A DNA stretch of 64,000 nucleotides from Polycladospora coralii (GTDB lineage: Bacteria > Bacillota > Bacilli > Thermoactinomycetales > Thermoactinomycetaceae). The stretch covers positions 62,001-126,000 of the forward strand of contig NZ_JACXAG020000004.1 of assembly GCF_014773435.2 (NCBI RefSeq), written 5' to 3'. Shown piece by piece: positions 27,468 to 36,149 of the stretch; the first letter of the stretch is position 1, and each line of letters starts with the position of its first letter. The notes under the pieces are model-generated. The model was given only the letters and a program-made list of their open reading frames with translations, was not told the origin of the DNA and searched no databases. A program made the position numbers and the translations under genes.

Positions 27468-29009
27468 GTGTTTGAAGGGCTTAACATCATTATGCTGTTT
27501 GCCTTCCTCGGAATCGGTATCTTGATTGGATATTGGATACGAAAGACAGCAGCAGAAGCTAAAATTGGTAGTGCAGAAAAAGAAGTAGCCGTCATGCTAG
27601 AACAAGCAGAGCGAGATGCAGACGCAGTAAAAAAGGAGAAGGTTTTTGAGGCAAGGGATGAAGCCCATCTTCTTCGTGTTGAAGCTGAGAAGGAAATTCG
27701 TGAACAACGTAATGAGTTACAGCGTGTTGAAAGACGACTCAGTCAAAAAGAAGAAACATTAGAGCGAAAACAACAGTCCAATGAAAAAAGAGACGAGTCT
27801 TTAAATAAACGTGAGCGTCAGATTGAAATTCGCGAACGCCAAATCGAAGAGCTATACCAGGAGCAGACGAAAGAGATGGAACGAATTTCAGGATTGACGA
27901 TCGATGAAGCAAAACAAATGATTCTTTCTAAAGTTGAAAATGAGATGCGTCATGAAACAGCACAATTGATAAAGGATATGGAACAGCAAGCACTCGATGA
28001 AGCAGATAAAAAAGCAAGAAATATTTTATCGCTTGCGATACAACGGTGTGCTGCGGATCATGTTGCCGAAACAACGGTTTCGGTAGTCACCTTGCCAAAT
28101 GACGAGATGAAAGGTCGTATTATTGGTCGTGAAGGGCGTAATATACGTACTTTAGAAACCTTAACGGGTATCGATCTGATCATAGATGATACACCAGAAG
28201 CAGTTATCTTATCTGGTTTTGACCCTATTCGTCGAGAAGTGGCACGAGTAGCATTAGAAAAATTGGTCGCTGATGGACGCATTCACCCTGCACGAATTGA
28301 AGAGATGGTTGAGAAATCAAGACGGGATGTAGATGAACGAATCCGTGAATATGGGGAACAATCCACATTTGAAACGGGTGTTCATGGCTTACACCCTGAT
28401 TTAATCAAGATTATTGGGCGCTTAAAATTTCGTACCAGTTATGGTCAAAATGTATTAAAGCATTCCATGGAAGTAGCTCATTTGTGTGGTTTGTTAGCAG
28501 CTGAATTAGGTGAGGATATTCATTTAGCTAAAAGAGCAGGTATTTTGCACGATATCGGAAAAGCGATTGACCACGAAATAGAAGGGTCTCATGTTGATAT
28601 TGGTGTAGAACTGGCTAAAAAATATAATGAACATCCGATTGTAATTAATAGCATCGCCGCTCATCACGGTGATTGTGAAGCGACAAGTGTAATCGCGGTT
28701 CTCGTAAGGGCTGCCGATGCACTTTCAGCAGCACGACCTGGTGCGCGACGAGAAACATTGGAAGCCTATATTAAACGGCTGGAAAAGTTAGAAGAGATCT
28801 GCGAGTCGTTCGAAGGGGTAGAAAAGTCTTACGCGATTCAAGCTGGACGCGAATGCCGTATCATTGTGAAACCTGATGATGTAGATGATGCTGAATCGAC
28901 TAGGTTGGCGAGAGAAATCACAAAACAGATTGAGAATCAGCTGGACTATCCAGGTCATATTAAAGTTACCGTTATACGAGAAACGCGATCAGTAGAATAT
29001 GCGAAATAG
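27468..29009 (+). CDS. rny: ribonuclease Y
   Basis: A 513-residue membrane-anchored endoribonuclease that initiates mRNA decay. One TM near residues 5-24 ([15 protein letters not shown]), a long coiled coil (about 35-170), a KH domain with [15 protein letters not shown], and an HD domain with the catalytic HD pair in [14 protein letters not shown]. The GTG start at 27468 follows AGGAGGTGAG with slightly long spacing (12). The gene leads directly to ymdB, as in Bacillus. Confidence 0.97.
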   Translation: MFEGLNIIMLFAFLGIGILIGYWIRKTAAEAKIGSAEKEVAVMLEQAERDADAVKKEKVFEARDEAHLLRVEAEKEIREQRNELQRVERRLSQKEETLERKQQSNEKRDESLNKRERQIEIRERQIEELYQEQTKEMERISGLTIDEAKQMILSKVENEMRHETAQLIKDMEQQALDEADKKARNILSLAIQRCAADHVAETTVSVVTLPNDEMKGRIIGREGRNIRTLETLTGIDLIIDDTPEAVILSGFDPIRREVARVALEKLVADGRIHPARIEEMVEKSRRDVDERIREYGEQSTFETGVHGLHPDLIKIIGRLKFRTSYGQNVLKHSMEVAHLCGLLAAELGEDIHLAKRAGILHDIGKAIDHEIEGSHVDIGVELAKKYNEHPIVINSIAAHHGDCEATSVIAVLVRAADALSAARPGARRETLEAYIKRLEKLEEICESFEGVEKSYAIQAGRECRIIVKPDDVDDAESTRLAREITKQIENQLDYPGHIKVTVIRETRSVEYAK

Positions 29010-29061
29010 AGTGGCCTTTGGCCGCTTTATTTTTATGATTGAAAGGTGTCTGAAGAGAACT

Positions 29062-29856
29062 ATGAAAATATTGATGATAGGCGATGTTGTCGGAGAGTTA
29101 GGTCGACGGACATTGCGTGATTACTTGGCACAGTGTGTACAAATCTACACACCAGATATGGTGATTGTGAATGGAGAAAATGCAGCAAATAATGGTAGAG
29201 GGATGAATCGCTCCATTGCGCAAGAATTTTTTTCGTTAGGCGTCCATTGTATTACGCTTGGAAATCATGCTTGGGGACAGCCTGAAATCTTTGATTTTAT
29301 TGATCGAGAACAGAGAATCGTACGGCCGGCTAATTATCCATCTGACTCTCCTGGAAATGGCTATACCATTCTGTCTACACCAGCTGGTAAAGTTGCAGTC
29401 GTTAATTTAATGGGGAGAGCACTGATGTCTACATTAGATTGTCCCTTTGTAAAAATTGATGCTGTTTTACAAAAAATACCTACATCTGCATTTGTGTTCG
29501 TAGATATGCATGCGGAGACCACATCAGAGAAACAAGCGATGGGGTGGTACTTAGATGGGCGTGCTTCTGCGGTTATTGGTACACATACACACGTTCAGAC
29601 GGGTGACGCACGTATCCTGTCAAAAGGAACAGGTTTTTTAACGGATGTAGGAATGGTGGGACCTTATGATGGCATTTTAGGAATGAAAAGGGAGGCTGTC
29701 ATTCGTAGATATGTGACACAATTACCTGTTCGTTTTGAAGTTGCGACAGGAAGAAGTCAGCTTAATGCCGTTTATTTAGAATTGGATCGGCAGACGAAAA
29801 TGACTAAAAAAATAAAAACAATTCGTATTGATGATGAACATCCTCTTATGGGATAG
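29062..29856 (+). CDS. ymdB: YmdB-family metallophosphoesterase
   Basis: A 264-residue phosphodiesterase of the YmdB family, equal in length to the B. subtilis protein that has 2',3'-cAMP phosphodiesterase activity and affects biofilm decisions. Metal motifs: IGDVVGE, NGENAANNGRG, TLGNHAWGQ and GTHTHVQTGD. ATG 29062 gives the family N terminus MKILMIGDVVGE; the upstream in-frame codon at 28999 overlaps rny. Coexpression with rny is likely, since no terminator separates them. Confidence 0.93.
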   Translation: MKILMIGDVVGELGRRTLRDYLAQCVQIYTPDMVIVNGENAANNGRGMNRSIAQEFFSLGVHCITLGNHAWGQPEIFDFIDREQRIVRPANYPSDSPGNGYTILSTPAGKVAVVNLMGRALMSTLDCPFVKIDAVLQKIPTSAFVFVDMHAETTSEKQAMGWYLDGRASAVIGTHTHVQTGDARILSKGTGFLTDVGMVGPYDGILGMKREAVIRRYVTQLPVRFEVATGRSQLNAVYLELDRQTKMTKKIKTIRIDDEHPLMG

Positions 29857-30165
29857 AAAGATACAAGTGGACAAATTCTTAGGAGCAACGCTTAAGGTTT
29901 GTCTTACAGAATTTAAATTCTGAATTTGTCATTTAATAAAAATGATGATTATTTTTAGATTAAGAAGGGAATAGGAGTCTTTAGCTGGAAAGTAAATGAT
30001 AAAGTATAGGGTCAGTTGTTAGAGGCAAAGCAATGAGAATGTGAATAAAATTATATATATTCAGTGATGTCGTTTATTCACATAGATTAGCGCTTTTTGA
30101 TCTGATCTTTTTACGGCTTATATGTATAATTTTCTTTTTAACTTTTGCTTGAGGCATCTGAAATA
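29857..30165 (+). other. intergenic stretch before spoVS promoter
   Basis: About 310 AT-rich bases without a plausible gene. GAATTTAAATTC at 29912-29923 is a small palindrome. Nothing else was recognised before the sigma-H promoter. Confidence 0.4.
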
Positions 30166-30194
30166 GCAGGAATTTTTGTGAATTAAGCGAATAA
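30166..30194 (+). promoter_or_regulatory. sigma-H promoter of spoVS
   Basis: GCAGGAATT (30166-30174), an 11-base spacer, then AGCGAATAA (30186-30194) matches the sigma-H consensus RnAGGAwww-n11/12-RnnGAATww at every fixed position. B. subtilis spoVS is known to be sigma-H dependent. Confidence 0.85.
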
Positions 30195-30235
30195 ATTAAG
30201 AGTGGATTCACTCCAACCATCGAGGAGGTACCTTA

Positions 30236-30496
30236 ATGGAAGTATTAAAAGTTTCAGCAAAATCTAATCCGAATTCTGTCGCCGGAGCACTAGCTGGTGT
30301 GTTACGTGAACGTGGTCAAGCAGAAATGCAAGCAATTGGTGCTGGTGCCCTTAATCAAGCTGTTAAAGCGGTTGCAATTGCACGAGGGTTTGTCGCTCCC
30401 AGTGGGTTTGATCTAATCTGTATCCCGGCCTTTACCGACATCATCATCGATGGTGAAGAGCGAACCGCGATCAAATTAATCGTTGAACCGCGTTAA
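30236..30496 (+). CDS. spoVS: stage V sporulation protein S
   Basis: An 86-residue SpoVS (Alba-like fold), required for normal progress from septation to coat formation in B. subtilis. The sequence (MEVLKVSAKSNPNSVAGALA ... RTAIKLIVEPR) is of full family length and highly conserved. SD GAGGAGG precedes ATG 30236. A sigma-H promoter lies 42 bases upstream and a terminator directly follows, so it is monocistronic. Confidence 0.97.
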   Translation: MEVLKVSAKSNPNSVAGALAGVLRERGQAEMQAIGAGALNQAVKAVAIARGFVAPSGFDLICIPAFTDIIIDGEERTAIKLIVEPR

Positions 30497-30517
30497 GTCG
30501 GAACTGATAGAAAAGGA

Positions 30518-30550
30518 AAAACCTGTTCACATGGCAGGTTTTCTTTTTTT
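30518..30550 (+). terminator. terminator of spoVS
   Basis: Arms AAAACCTG/CAGGTTTT followed by CTTTTTTT. Confidence 0.88.
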
Positions 30551-30594
30551 GGTGAATAAGGTAATAGAGGAGATTCAATTTTCAATTCCCAAAG

Positions 30595-30616
30595 CTTGCC
30601 GACTGGCAAGTTTTCT
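30595..30616 (+). terminator. second hairpin before the dipeptidase gene
   Basis: CTTGCC-GACT-GGCAAG followed by TTTTC. A back-up terminator or leader element of the dipeptidase gene. Confidence 0.55.
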
Positions 30617-30646
30617 TCATTTATTTATAAAAAGGAGGGGTGAAAA

Positions 30647-31594
30647 TTGAGATGGTTTGATGGTCATTGCGATGTATTATATCGCATGTGGAAAGAGCCA
30701 AACAAACATCAGTTTTATCATGAAGAATGTGAGTTGGATGTGAGTTATCATAAGTTAATGGCGGGAAAGGTAGACATACAGGTGTTCGCAGTCTTTATCC
30801 CGCCAAAGGTTGCAGTGCGAAATAGAAGAGAGGTTGCATTAAAACAGATCGATCTTTTTTATCAAAATATATTGGCAAAATCAAATAAAATGAAATTAAT
30901 TAAGGGTTCATTCATCACAGATCGTGATGATAAGCGAATCGGTGCGATGTTAGCGTTAGAGGGAGCAGATGCTTTAGAAGGAGACCTCCTAAATTTACGT
31001 ATATTTTATTATTTAGGGGTTCGGCAAATTGGCTTGACTTGGAATTATGCGAATGAAGTGGCTGATGGGATTGAAGAAATGCGTGGCGCTGGATTGACTG
31101 AGTTTGGAAAAAGACTTCTTCGGGAAATGAATAAACTAGGAATGGTTGCTGATATTTCTCATTTGTCTGTGCAAAGTTTTTGGGATGTGCTAGCGATGCC
31201 ACAAGTGGAAATCGTAGCATCTCACTCCAATTCATTCACCGTTTGTCCGCATAAGCGTAATCTTACGGATGAGCAGATCAAAGCAATCATTTCTCGCAAA
31301 GGGTTGATAGGCCTAACCTTTTATCCGCCATTTGTGGCTATGAAAAAGCAACATGTTACGATTTCAGACTTATTACGCCATATCGATCATGTGTGTGCAT
31401 TGGGCGGAGGAGATCATCTTGTTTTTGGTTCAGACTTTGACGGGATTGATCAGAAAATCAACTTACTAGAAAATGCTTCCCAATTACTACATTTGAAGGA
31501 AGTACTGTGCAAGTATTATGAAAAGAGTTTAGTTGAAAAATGGGCTTATACAAATGCGAACCAATTTTATAGTAGAGTACTAGCGAAATTGTAA
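30647..31594 (+). CDS. membrane dipeptidase-type M19 hydrolase
   Basis: A 315-residue M19 (renal dipeptidase family) binuclear zinc hydrolase that cleaves dipeptides. Ligand motifs: WFDGHCDVLYRM (HxD), LALEGADAL (bridging Glu), ADISHLS and VASHSNSF (His), and FGSDFDGID near the end. TTG 30647 is used, 8 bases after the SD AAAGGAGGGG. The family sits next to spoVS in several Bacilli. Confidence 0.92.
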   Translation: MRWFDGHCDVLYRMWKEPNKHQFYHEECELDVSYHKLMAGKVDIQVFAVFIPPKVAVRNRREVALKQIDLFYQNILAKSNKMKLIKGSFITDRDDKRIGAMLALEGADALEGDLLNLRIFYYLGVRQIGLTWNYANEVADGIEEMRGAGLTEFGKRLLREMNKLGMVADISHLSVQSFWDVLAMPQVEIVASHSNSFTVCPHKRNLTDEQIKAIISRKGLIGLTFYPPFVAMKKQHVTISDLLRHIDHVCALGGGDHLVFGSDFDGIDQKINLLENASQLLHLKEVLCKYYEKSLVEKWAYTNANQFYSRVLAKL

Positions 31595-31755
31595 AAAAAA
31601 TAGGGTCAGTGTGCGGTTACACTTCTTAAAACAGTGTAATAGGCTAAGAATAGAAGAAATTCTCTCTAAAGAAGAGATAAAACGGTTGCTTTTTATTTTT
31701 TAGAGTACTATCATTAATTGTTGATACGTTTGTGCCGACACACTCGTGAAGGCGC

Positions 31756-31807
31756 ATTGGGCGAGAGCGGATACTTTTTATCCCTCTCGCAAGTCCAATC
31801 ATTTTTT
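31756..31807 (+). terminator. strong terminator downstream of the dipeptidase gene
   Basis: ATTGG-GCGAGAG-c-GGATA (31756-31773) pairs with TATCC-CTCTCGC-aagt-CCAAT (31779-31799), then CATTTTTT. Confidence 0.85.
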
Positions 31808-31821
31808 GCTAGAATGTAGCT

Positions 31822-32040
31822 AGTTACTCATGAACGATTCAAGCGTGGTGGCTTGTTGCGTAAATAGACCTCGTCTGGTGGCTGTCGTTCGCCTATACCT
31901 TTCAAGAGTCGCAAAGGAGCACCAATAAGACGGCGTAAAAACCGTAGTAGGAACAGGGGAGCTAACCTCCTCAATAACTGGTGATTTCACTGGTGCTCGT
32001 AGGAATCATTCGACTTTAGTCGTGTGAGGTTCAAAATGCT
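31822..32040 (+). ncRNA. candidate structured RNA upstream of korA
   Basis: About 210 non-coding bases with at least six nested pairings: TGAAC 31831/GTTCA 32029, GATTC 31836/GAATC 32003, TTGCG 31856/CGCAA 31910, GAGCACCA 31917/TGGTGCTC 31991, GGAG 31958/CTCC 31967, CGAC 32011/GTCG 32019. TGC-TAGAAT at 31807-31815 could be its extended -10 promoter, just after a terminator. No T-run follows its 3' side. It could be a long korA leader or an independent ncRNA; the unpaired purine-rich segments resemble those of conserved Firmicutes ncRNAs (raiA type is one thought), which I cannot verify. Confidence 0.5.
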
Positions 32041-32146
32041 TTATCGACTCATAACAAAATATCGAACATTTACTTCGCATTTGTGAAGAGCCGGTATACA
32101 ACGTAAATCTAATTGTGTAGTAATGAGGGAGTAAGGAGATGAGTTC

Positions 32147-33910
32147 ATGATTAAGCAGCTTTCGTGGAAAGTTGGCGGTCAGCAAGGTGAAGGTATCGAC
32201 AGTGCTGGTGAAATCCTTTCCACGGCGCTAAACCATAAAGGGTATTATCTTTATGGATATAGACATTTTTCTTCTCGTATTAAAGGTGGGCATTCTAACA
32301 CCAAAATCAGAATCAGTACCAATCCGATTGGTTCTATTTCAGATGAACTAGATATTTTGGTAGCATTTGACCAAGAAACCATTGATCTGAACGCATATGA
32401 ATTAATACCGACGGGTGTTATATTAGCGGATGCTAAGTTTAACCCTACGGTTCCAGAAGGTGTAAGTGCACGTTTGCTGGCGGTTCCGTTTACGAAAGTA
32501 GCGGAAGAAGTGGGTATGGCACAAATGAAAAACATGGTAGCCGTAGGCGCATCGACAGCCTTACTTGGTCTTGATGCTGAAGCTTTTCGTGAAGTGATTG
32601 AAGAGCGTTTTGCACGTAAAGGGCAGAAGGTAGTAGATAAAAACATGGAAGCGATCGCAAGAGGTCGTCAAATTGTTATCGATGAGTTAGGTGATGAAAT
32701 GCCTGACTTTAAGTTGGAAGAGTCAGATGGAAAAAAACGCCTTTATATGATCGGTAACGATGCAATCGCTTTAGGCGCTTTAGCAGCAGGTGCGAGATTG
32801 ATGGCGGCTTATCCAATCACACCTTCTTCTGAGATTATGGAATATCTGATTAAGAAACTGCCGGAATTTGGCGGAACTGTCGTTCAAACTGAAGATGAAA
32901 TTGCAGCGATTACAATGGTGATTGGTGCTGGTTATGGAGGCGTGCGTTCTTTAACTGCATCTGCGGGTCCAGGACTATCACTCATGACAGAAGCGATTGG
33001 TTTATCAGGAATGACTGAAACACCTGCGGTGATTGTCAATACCGCTCGTGGAGGTCCCAGCACAGGGTTACCAACGAAGCAAGAGCAAGGCGATTTATTA
33101 GCGATGCTGTATAGTACGCACGGTGAAATACCTAAAATCGTCCTTGCTCCTAGTACAGCTGAAGAATGCTTTTATGACACCATACTTGCTTTTAACTTAG
33201 CAGAAAAATATCAATGTCCAGTGATTATTTTAACTGATCTGGCGCTATCTTTAGGGAAACAGACTGTTGAGCCACTTGACTACAATAAAATTCAAATTGA
33301 TCGTGGAAAATTGATTGGATTTGACGAAGAGCTGCCAGAACTGGAACAATCCCAATTATTTAAGCGTTATGGGTTTGACTCTGAAGATGGTATTTCACCG
33401 CGTGTATTACCAGGAACCAAACATGGACTACATCATGTTACAGGTGTGGAGCATGATGAAACAGGTCGCCCATCGGAAAATCCTGAGAACCGCATTCGGA
33501 TGATGGATAAACGTTTATCTAAAGTGGCTAATGGGATTGACTTCGAAGAGCCAGTTTATTTAGATGCGAAACATGATGAAGCAGACTTACTCGTTATTGG
33601 TTTTAATTCAACTCGTGGCACCATCCACGAAGCGCTGGAACGATTAGAGCAAGATGGTATGAAGATTAATCATGCACATATCAGACAAATTATGCCATTC
33701 CCTACCAATATGTTGGCAGATCAAATGAAAAAGGCCAAAAAAGTGCTTGTTGTAGAGAACAATTCAACGGGTCAATTAACTAATATTATTAAAATGAATG
33801 TAGGTATGGCTGACAAAATCACTCATTTTGGTAAGTATGATGGAAATCCATTCTTGCCTTCTGAAATTTATAAGCAATGTAAGGAGTTGTTGGTTCATGG
33901 CCACATTTAA
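32147..33910 (+). CDS. korA: 2-oxoacid:ferredoxin oxidoreductase, fused gamma-alpha subunit
   Basis: A 587-residue KorA/VorA-type subunit. Residues 1-185 form the gamma domain (VGGQQGEGIDSAGEIL at the start). From about 195 comes the alpha/pyrimidine domain with the CoA/TPP motif AAYPITPSSEIMEYL and TEDEIAAITMVIGAGYGG, then the transketolase C-like domain. With KorB it oxidises a 2-oxoacid, most likely 2-oxoglutarate, to acyl-CoA using ferredoxin. SD AAGGAGATG is upstream. The last 14 bases overlap korB. Confidence 0.92.
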   Translation: MIKQLSWKVGGQQGEGIDSAGEILSTALNHKGYYLYGYRHFSSRIKGGHSNTKIRISTNPIGSISDELDILVAFDQETIDLNAYELIPTGVILADAKFNPTVPEGVSARLLAVPFTKVAEEVGMAQMKNMVAVGASTALLGLDAEAFREVIEERFARKGQKVVDKNMEAIARGRQIVIDELGDEMPDFKLEESDGKKRLYMIGNDAIALGALAAGARLMAAYPITPSSEIMEYLIKKLPEFGGTVVQTEDEIAAITMVIGAGYGGVRSLTASAGPGLSLMTEAIGLSGMTETPAVIVNTARGGPSTGLPTKQEQGDLLAMLYSTHGEIPKIVLAPSTAEECFYDTILAFNLAEKYQCPVIILTDLALSLGKQTVEPLDYNKIQIDRGKLIGFDEELPELEQSQLFKRYGFDSEDGISPRVLPGTKHGLHHVTGVEHDETGRPSENPENRIRMMDKRLSKVANGIDFEEPVYLDAKHDEADLLVIGFNSTRGTIHEALERLEQDGMKINHAHIRQIMPFPTNMLADQMKKAKKVLVVENNSTGQLTNIIKMNVGMADKITHFGKYDGNPFLPSEIYKQCKELLVHGHI

Positions 33911-34763
33911 AGATTTCCGCAATAAGGTGAAGCCGAACTGGTGTCCAGGGTGTGGAGACTTTTCCGTACTCGCTGCAATGCAACGTGCTTTTGCAAGTAG
34001 TGGTCTAGAGCCCGAGGATGTAGCGATTGTCTCTGGTATTGGATGCTCGGGTCGGATATCTGGATATGTAAATGCATATGGTTTTCATGGTGTGCACGGT
34101 CGATCACTACCTATTGCACAAGGGCTTAAACTAGCTAATCGTGATCTTACCGTTATTGCCTCTGGTGGAGATGGAGATGGATTTGCGATTGGAATGGGAC
34201 ATACTGTACATGCCATTCGTCGTAACGTAGATATCACTTATATTGTTATGGATAACCAAATCTACGGTTTGACAAAAGGACAAACTTCACCTCGTAGTGA
34301 AATGGGCTTCAAAACAAAGAGCACACCAAATGGTTCCATCGAAGCATCGATTAATCCGATGGAAATGGCGCTAACTGTGGGAGCGGGTTTTGTAGCACAA
34401 TCGGTTTCTAGTGACTTAAAGGGACTTACACATGTTATCGAAGAAGGGATCAATCATAAAGGTTTCTCTTTAATTAACGTATACAGCCCTTGCGTAACTT
34501 ACAATAAAATCAACACATACGACTGGTTTAAAGAGAACTTAGTTAGCGTAAATGATGATCCGAACTATGATCCATCTGATCGTTCTATGGCGATGCAAAA
34601 GCTGATGGCGCATAATGGATTAGTCACAGGTATTATCTATCAAAATAAAGAACGTCCGGCTTATGAAGAGATGATTAGTGGTTTTAAAGAAGAAGGGCTT
34701 GCCAAGCAAGATCTCAAAATTACAGAAGAACAGTTTAATAAGTTAACCACTGAATTTGCATAA
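33897..34763 (+). CDS. korB: 2-oxoacid:ferredoxin oxidoreductase, beta (TPP) subunit
   Basis: A 288-residue beta subunit. NWCPGCGDFSVLAAMQ carries the CPGCG motif, and the TPP/Mg motif is SGGDGDGFAIGMGHTVH followed by MDNQIYGLTKGQ. The start is ATG 33897 (ATFKDFRNKVKPNWCPGCG), with AAGGAG 10 bases upstream, inside the end of korA. It forms the catalytic pair with KorA. No separate ferredoxin-like delta subunit is encoded nearby, as is usual for this two-subunit type. Confidence 0.93.
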   Translation: MATFKDFRNKVKPNWCPGCGDFSVLAAMQRAFASSGLEPEDVAIVSGIGCSGRISGYVNAYGFHGVHGRSLPIAQGLKLANRDLTVIASGGDGDGFAIGMGHTVHAIRRNVDITYIVMDNQIYGLTKGQTSPRSEMGFKTKSTPNGSIEASINPMEMALTVGAGFVAQSVSSDLKGLTHVIEEGINHKGFSLINVYSPCVTYNKINTYDWFKENLVSVNDDPNYDPSDRSMAMQKLMAHNGLVTGIIYQNKERPAYEEMISGFKEEGLAKQDLKITEEQFNKLTTEFA

Positions 34764-34773
34764 TATCATTTAC

Positions 34774-34810
34774 AAAAAACACTACTTAATCATGAAAAGT
34801 AGTGTTTTTT
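34774..34810 (+). terminator. terminator of korAB
   Basis: Perfect arms AAAAAACACTACTT/AAGTAGTGTTTTTT around an AATCATGAA loop. Confidence 0.9.
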
Positions 34811-34835
34811 GTTTAAACCAATTTTGATAAGCGAA

Positions 34836-34908
34836 GTGAACTCGTTTCAACCAAGGCTGAAACATCGGGAGTCAGATACCTACTTATAGAAGTAGGTATC
34901 TGACTCCC
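34836..34908 (-). repeat. dispersed palindromic element, copy 2 (variant core)
   Basis: Read on the minus strand it holds the hairpin GGGAGTCAGATACCTACTT/AAGTAGGTATCTGACTCCC and then GATGTTTCAGCC-TTGGTTGAAACGAGTTCAC, which matches the 3' half of the copy at 15888. The hairpin core differs from the ATCAGGTGGAG type. Confidence 0.6.
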
Positions 34909-35082
34909 TGTCTTGCATACATCAATTTGTGAAATCGGTTTTAAGATACAAGTTTGAAGATTGGACCTTCTTTAATTGTGTCCGTATATAGTGGACAAAT
35001 ACTTGTTTATTATATGCTGAAATTCGTATATAATCGAACTGTAACTATAAAACATAATTAACATAACTAGGTGGTGTTCGTT
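34909..35082 (+). promoter_or_regulatory. tdh upstream region with weak promoter
   Basis: TATAAT at 35029-35034 is the best -10. TTGTTT at 35003 is 20 bases away, too far for a standard spacer, so the promoter call is weak. No riboswitch was recognised. Confidence 0.35.
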
Positions 35083-36129
35083 GTGAGAGGACATATGCAA
35101 GCGCTTGTAAAACACGATAGAGCGGAAGGTGCCATTTTAAAGCATGTACCGGTTCCAGAGATTCAGACGGATGAAGTACTCATACAAGTAAAAGCAACAA
35201 GCATTTGTGGGACAGATGTTCATATTTATACTTGGGATGATTGGGCAGCAAGTCGCGTAACCCCACCCTATGTATTTGGGCATGAGTTTAGCGGTATGGT
35301 TGTAGAAGTGGGAGAAAATGTAAATTCGATTCGAGTTGGCGATCATGTTTCAGCTGAAACCCACATTGTATGTGGATATTGTGCAACTTGCCGTAGAGGG
35401 GATGCGCATATCTGCTTAAATACAGAGATTATTGGGGTTGATCGTGACGGTTGCTTTGCAGAATATGTGGCGCTTCCTGCTCGTAATGTGTGGAAAAATG
35501 ATCCTGAACTACCTTTTGAAACCGCTTCCATTATGGAGCCTATGGGAAATGCAGTCCATACAGCATTAAGTGGGGACTTAGTCGGTCGAACGGTTGCGGT
35601 GATGGGGTGTGGTCCTATCGGGATTATGGCTGTACCCATTGCTAAAGCAGCTGGAGCAGCTAAAGTGATAGCGATCGACTTAAATCCATACCGCCTTCAA
35701 CTGGCAGAAAAAATGGGAGCAACACATGTCATTCATGCTAAAAAAGATGATCCGATATCTCAGACTCATTCTTTTACTAAAGGCCAGGGAGTAGATGTCG
35801 TACTCGAGATGTCTGGTCATCCAGTAGCAATTGATCAAAGTCTTAAAATGCTTACACATGGGGGGCGTATATCCATGCTGGGTTTACCCACAACTCCTGT
35901 GCCGGTTGATATTACAAATGATATTGTTTTTAAAGGGATCACCATTCAAGGAATCACAGGTCGTCGCATGTTTGAAACATGGCAGCAAACTGCTGGTTTG
36001 CTTGAATCTGGTCAGGTTGATCTAAAAGAGCTCATTACGCATCGATTCCATATCACGGAGTATGAGGAAGCATTTGAATTGATGAAAAGTGGGAACTGTG
36101 GCAAAATAGTCTTTGATATAGAGAAATAA
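35083..36129 (+). CDS. tdh: L-threonine 3-dehydrogenase
   Basis: A 348-residue zinc alcohol-dehydrogenase family enzyme that oxidises L-threonine to 2-amino-3-ketobutyrate with NAD. Catalytic zinc: ATSICGTDVHIYTWDDW and FGHEFSG. Structural zinc: CGYCATCRRGDAHIC (four Cys). Rossmann motif VMGCGPIGIMAV near residue 173. The start is uncertain; GTG 35083 is 8 bases after AGGTGG, and ATG 35095 is possible. The kbl gene follows 20 bases on, completing the threonine-to-glycine pathway. Confidence 0.95.
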   Translation: MRGHMQALVKHDRAEGAILKHVPVPEIQTDEVLIQVKATSICGTDVHIYTWDDWAASRVTPPYVFGHEFSGMVVEVGENVNSIRVGDHVSAETHIVCGYCATCRRGDAHICLNTEIIGVDRDGCFAEYVALPARNVWKNDPELPFETASIMEPMGNAVHTALSGDLVGRTVAVMGCGPIGIMAVPIAKAAGAAKVIAIDLNPYRLQLAEKMGATHVIHAKKDDPISQTHSFTKGQGVDVVLEMSGHPVAIDQSLKMLTHGGRISMLGLPTTPVPVDITNDIVFKGITIQGITGRRMFETWQQTAGLLESGQVDLKELITHRFHITEYEEAFELMKSGNCGKIVFDIEK

Positions 36130-36149
36130 TGTGAAAAGGGGTGTAAAAC

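Noticed and set aside
31995-32035. Resemblance to a group II intron domain V
   Set aside because: The hairpin has the wrong tetraloop and lacks the AGC/CGU catalytic triad. No intron-encoded protein is near.
34909-35082. Riboswitch or T-box before tdh
   Set aside because: No T-box core (GGGUGGNACCGCG) or glycine/threonine leader features were found.
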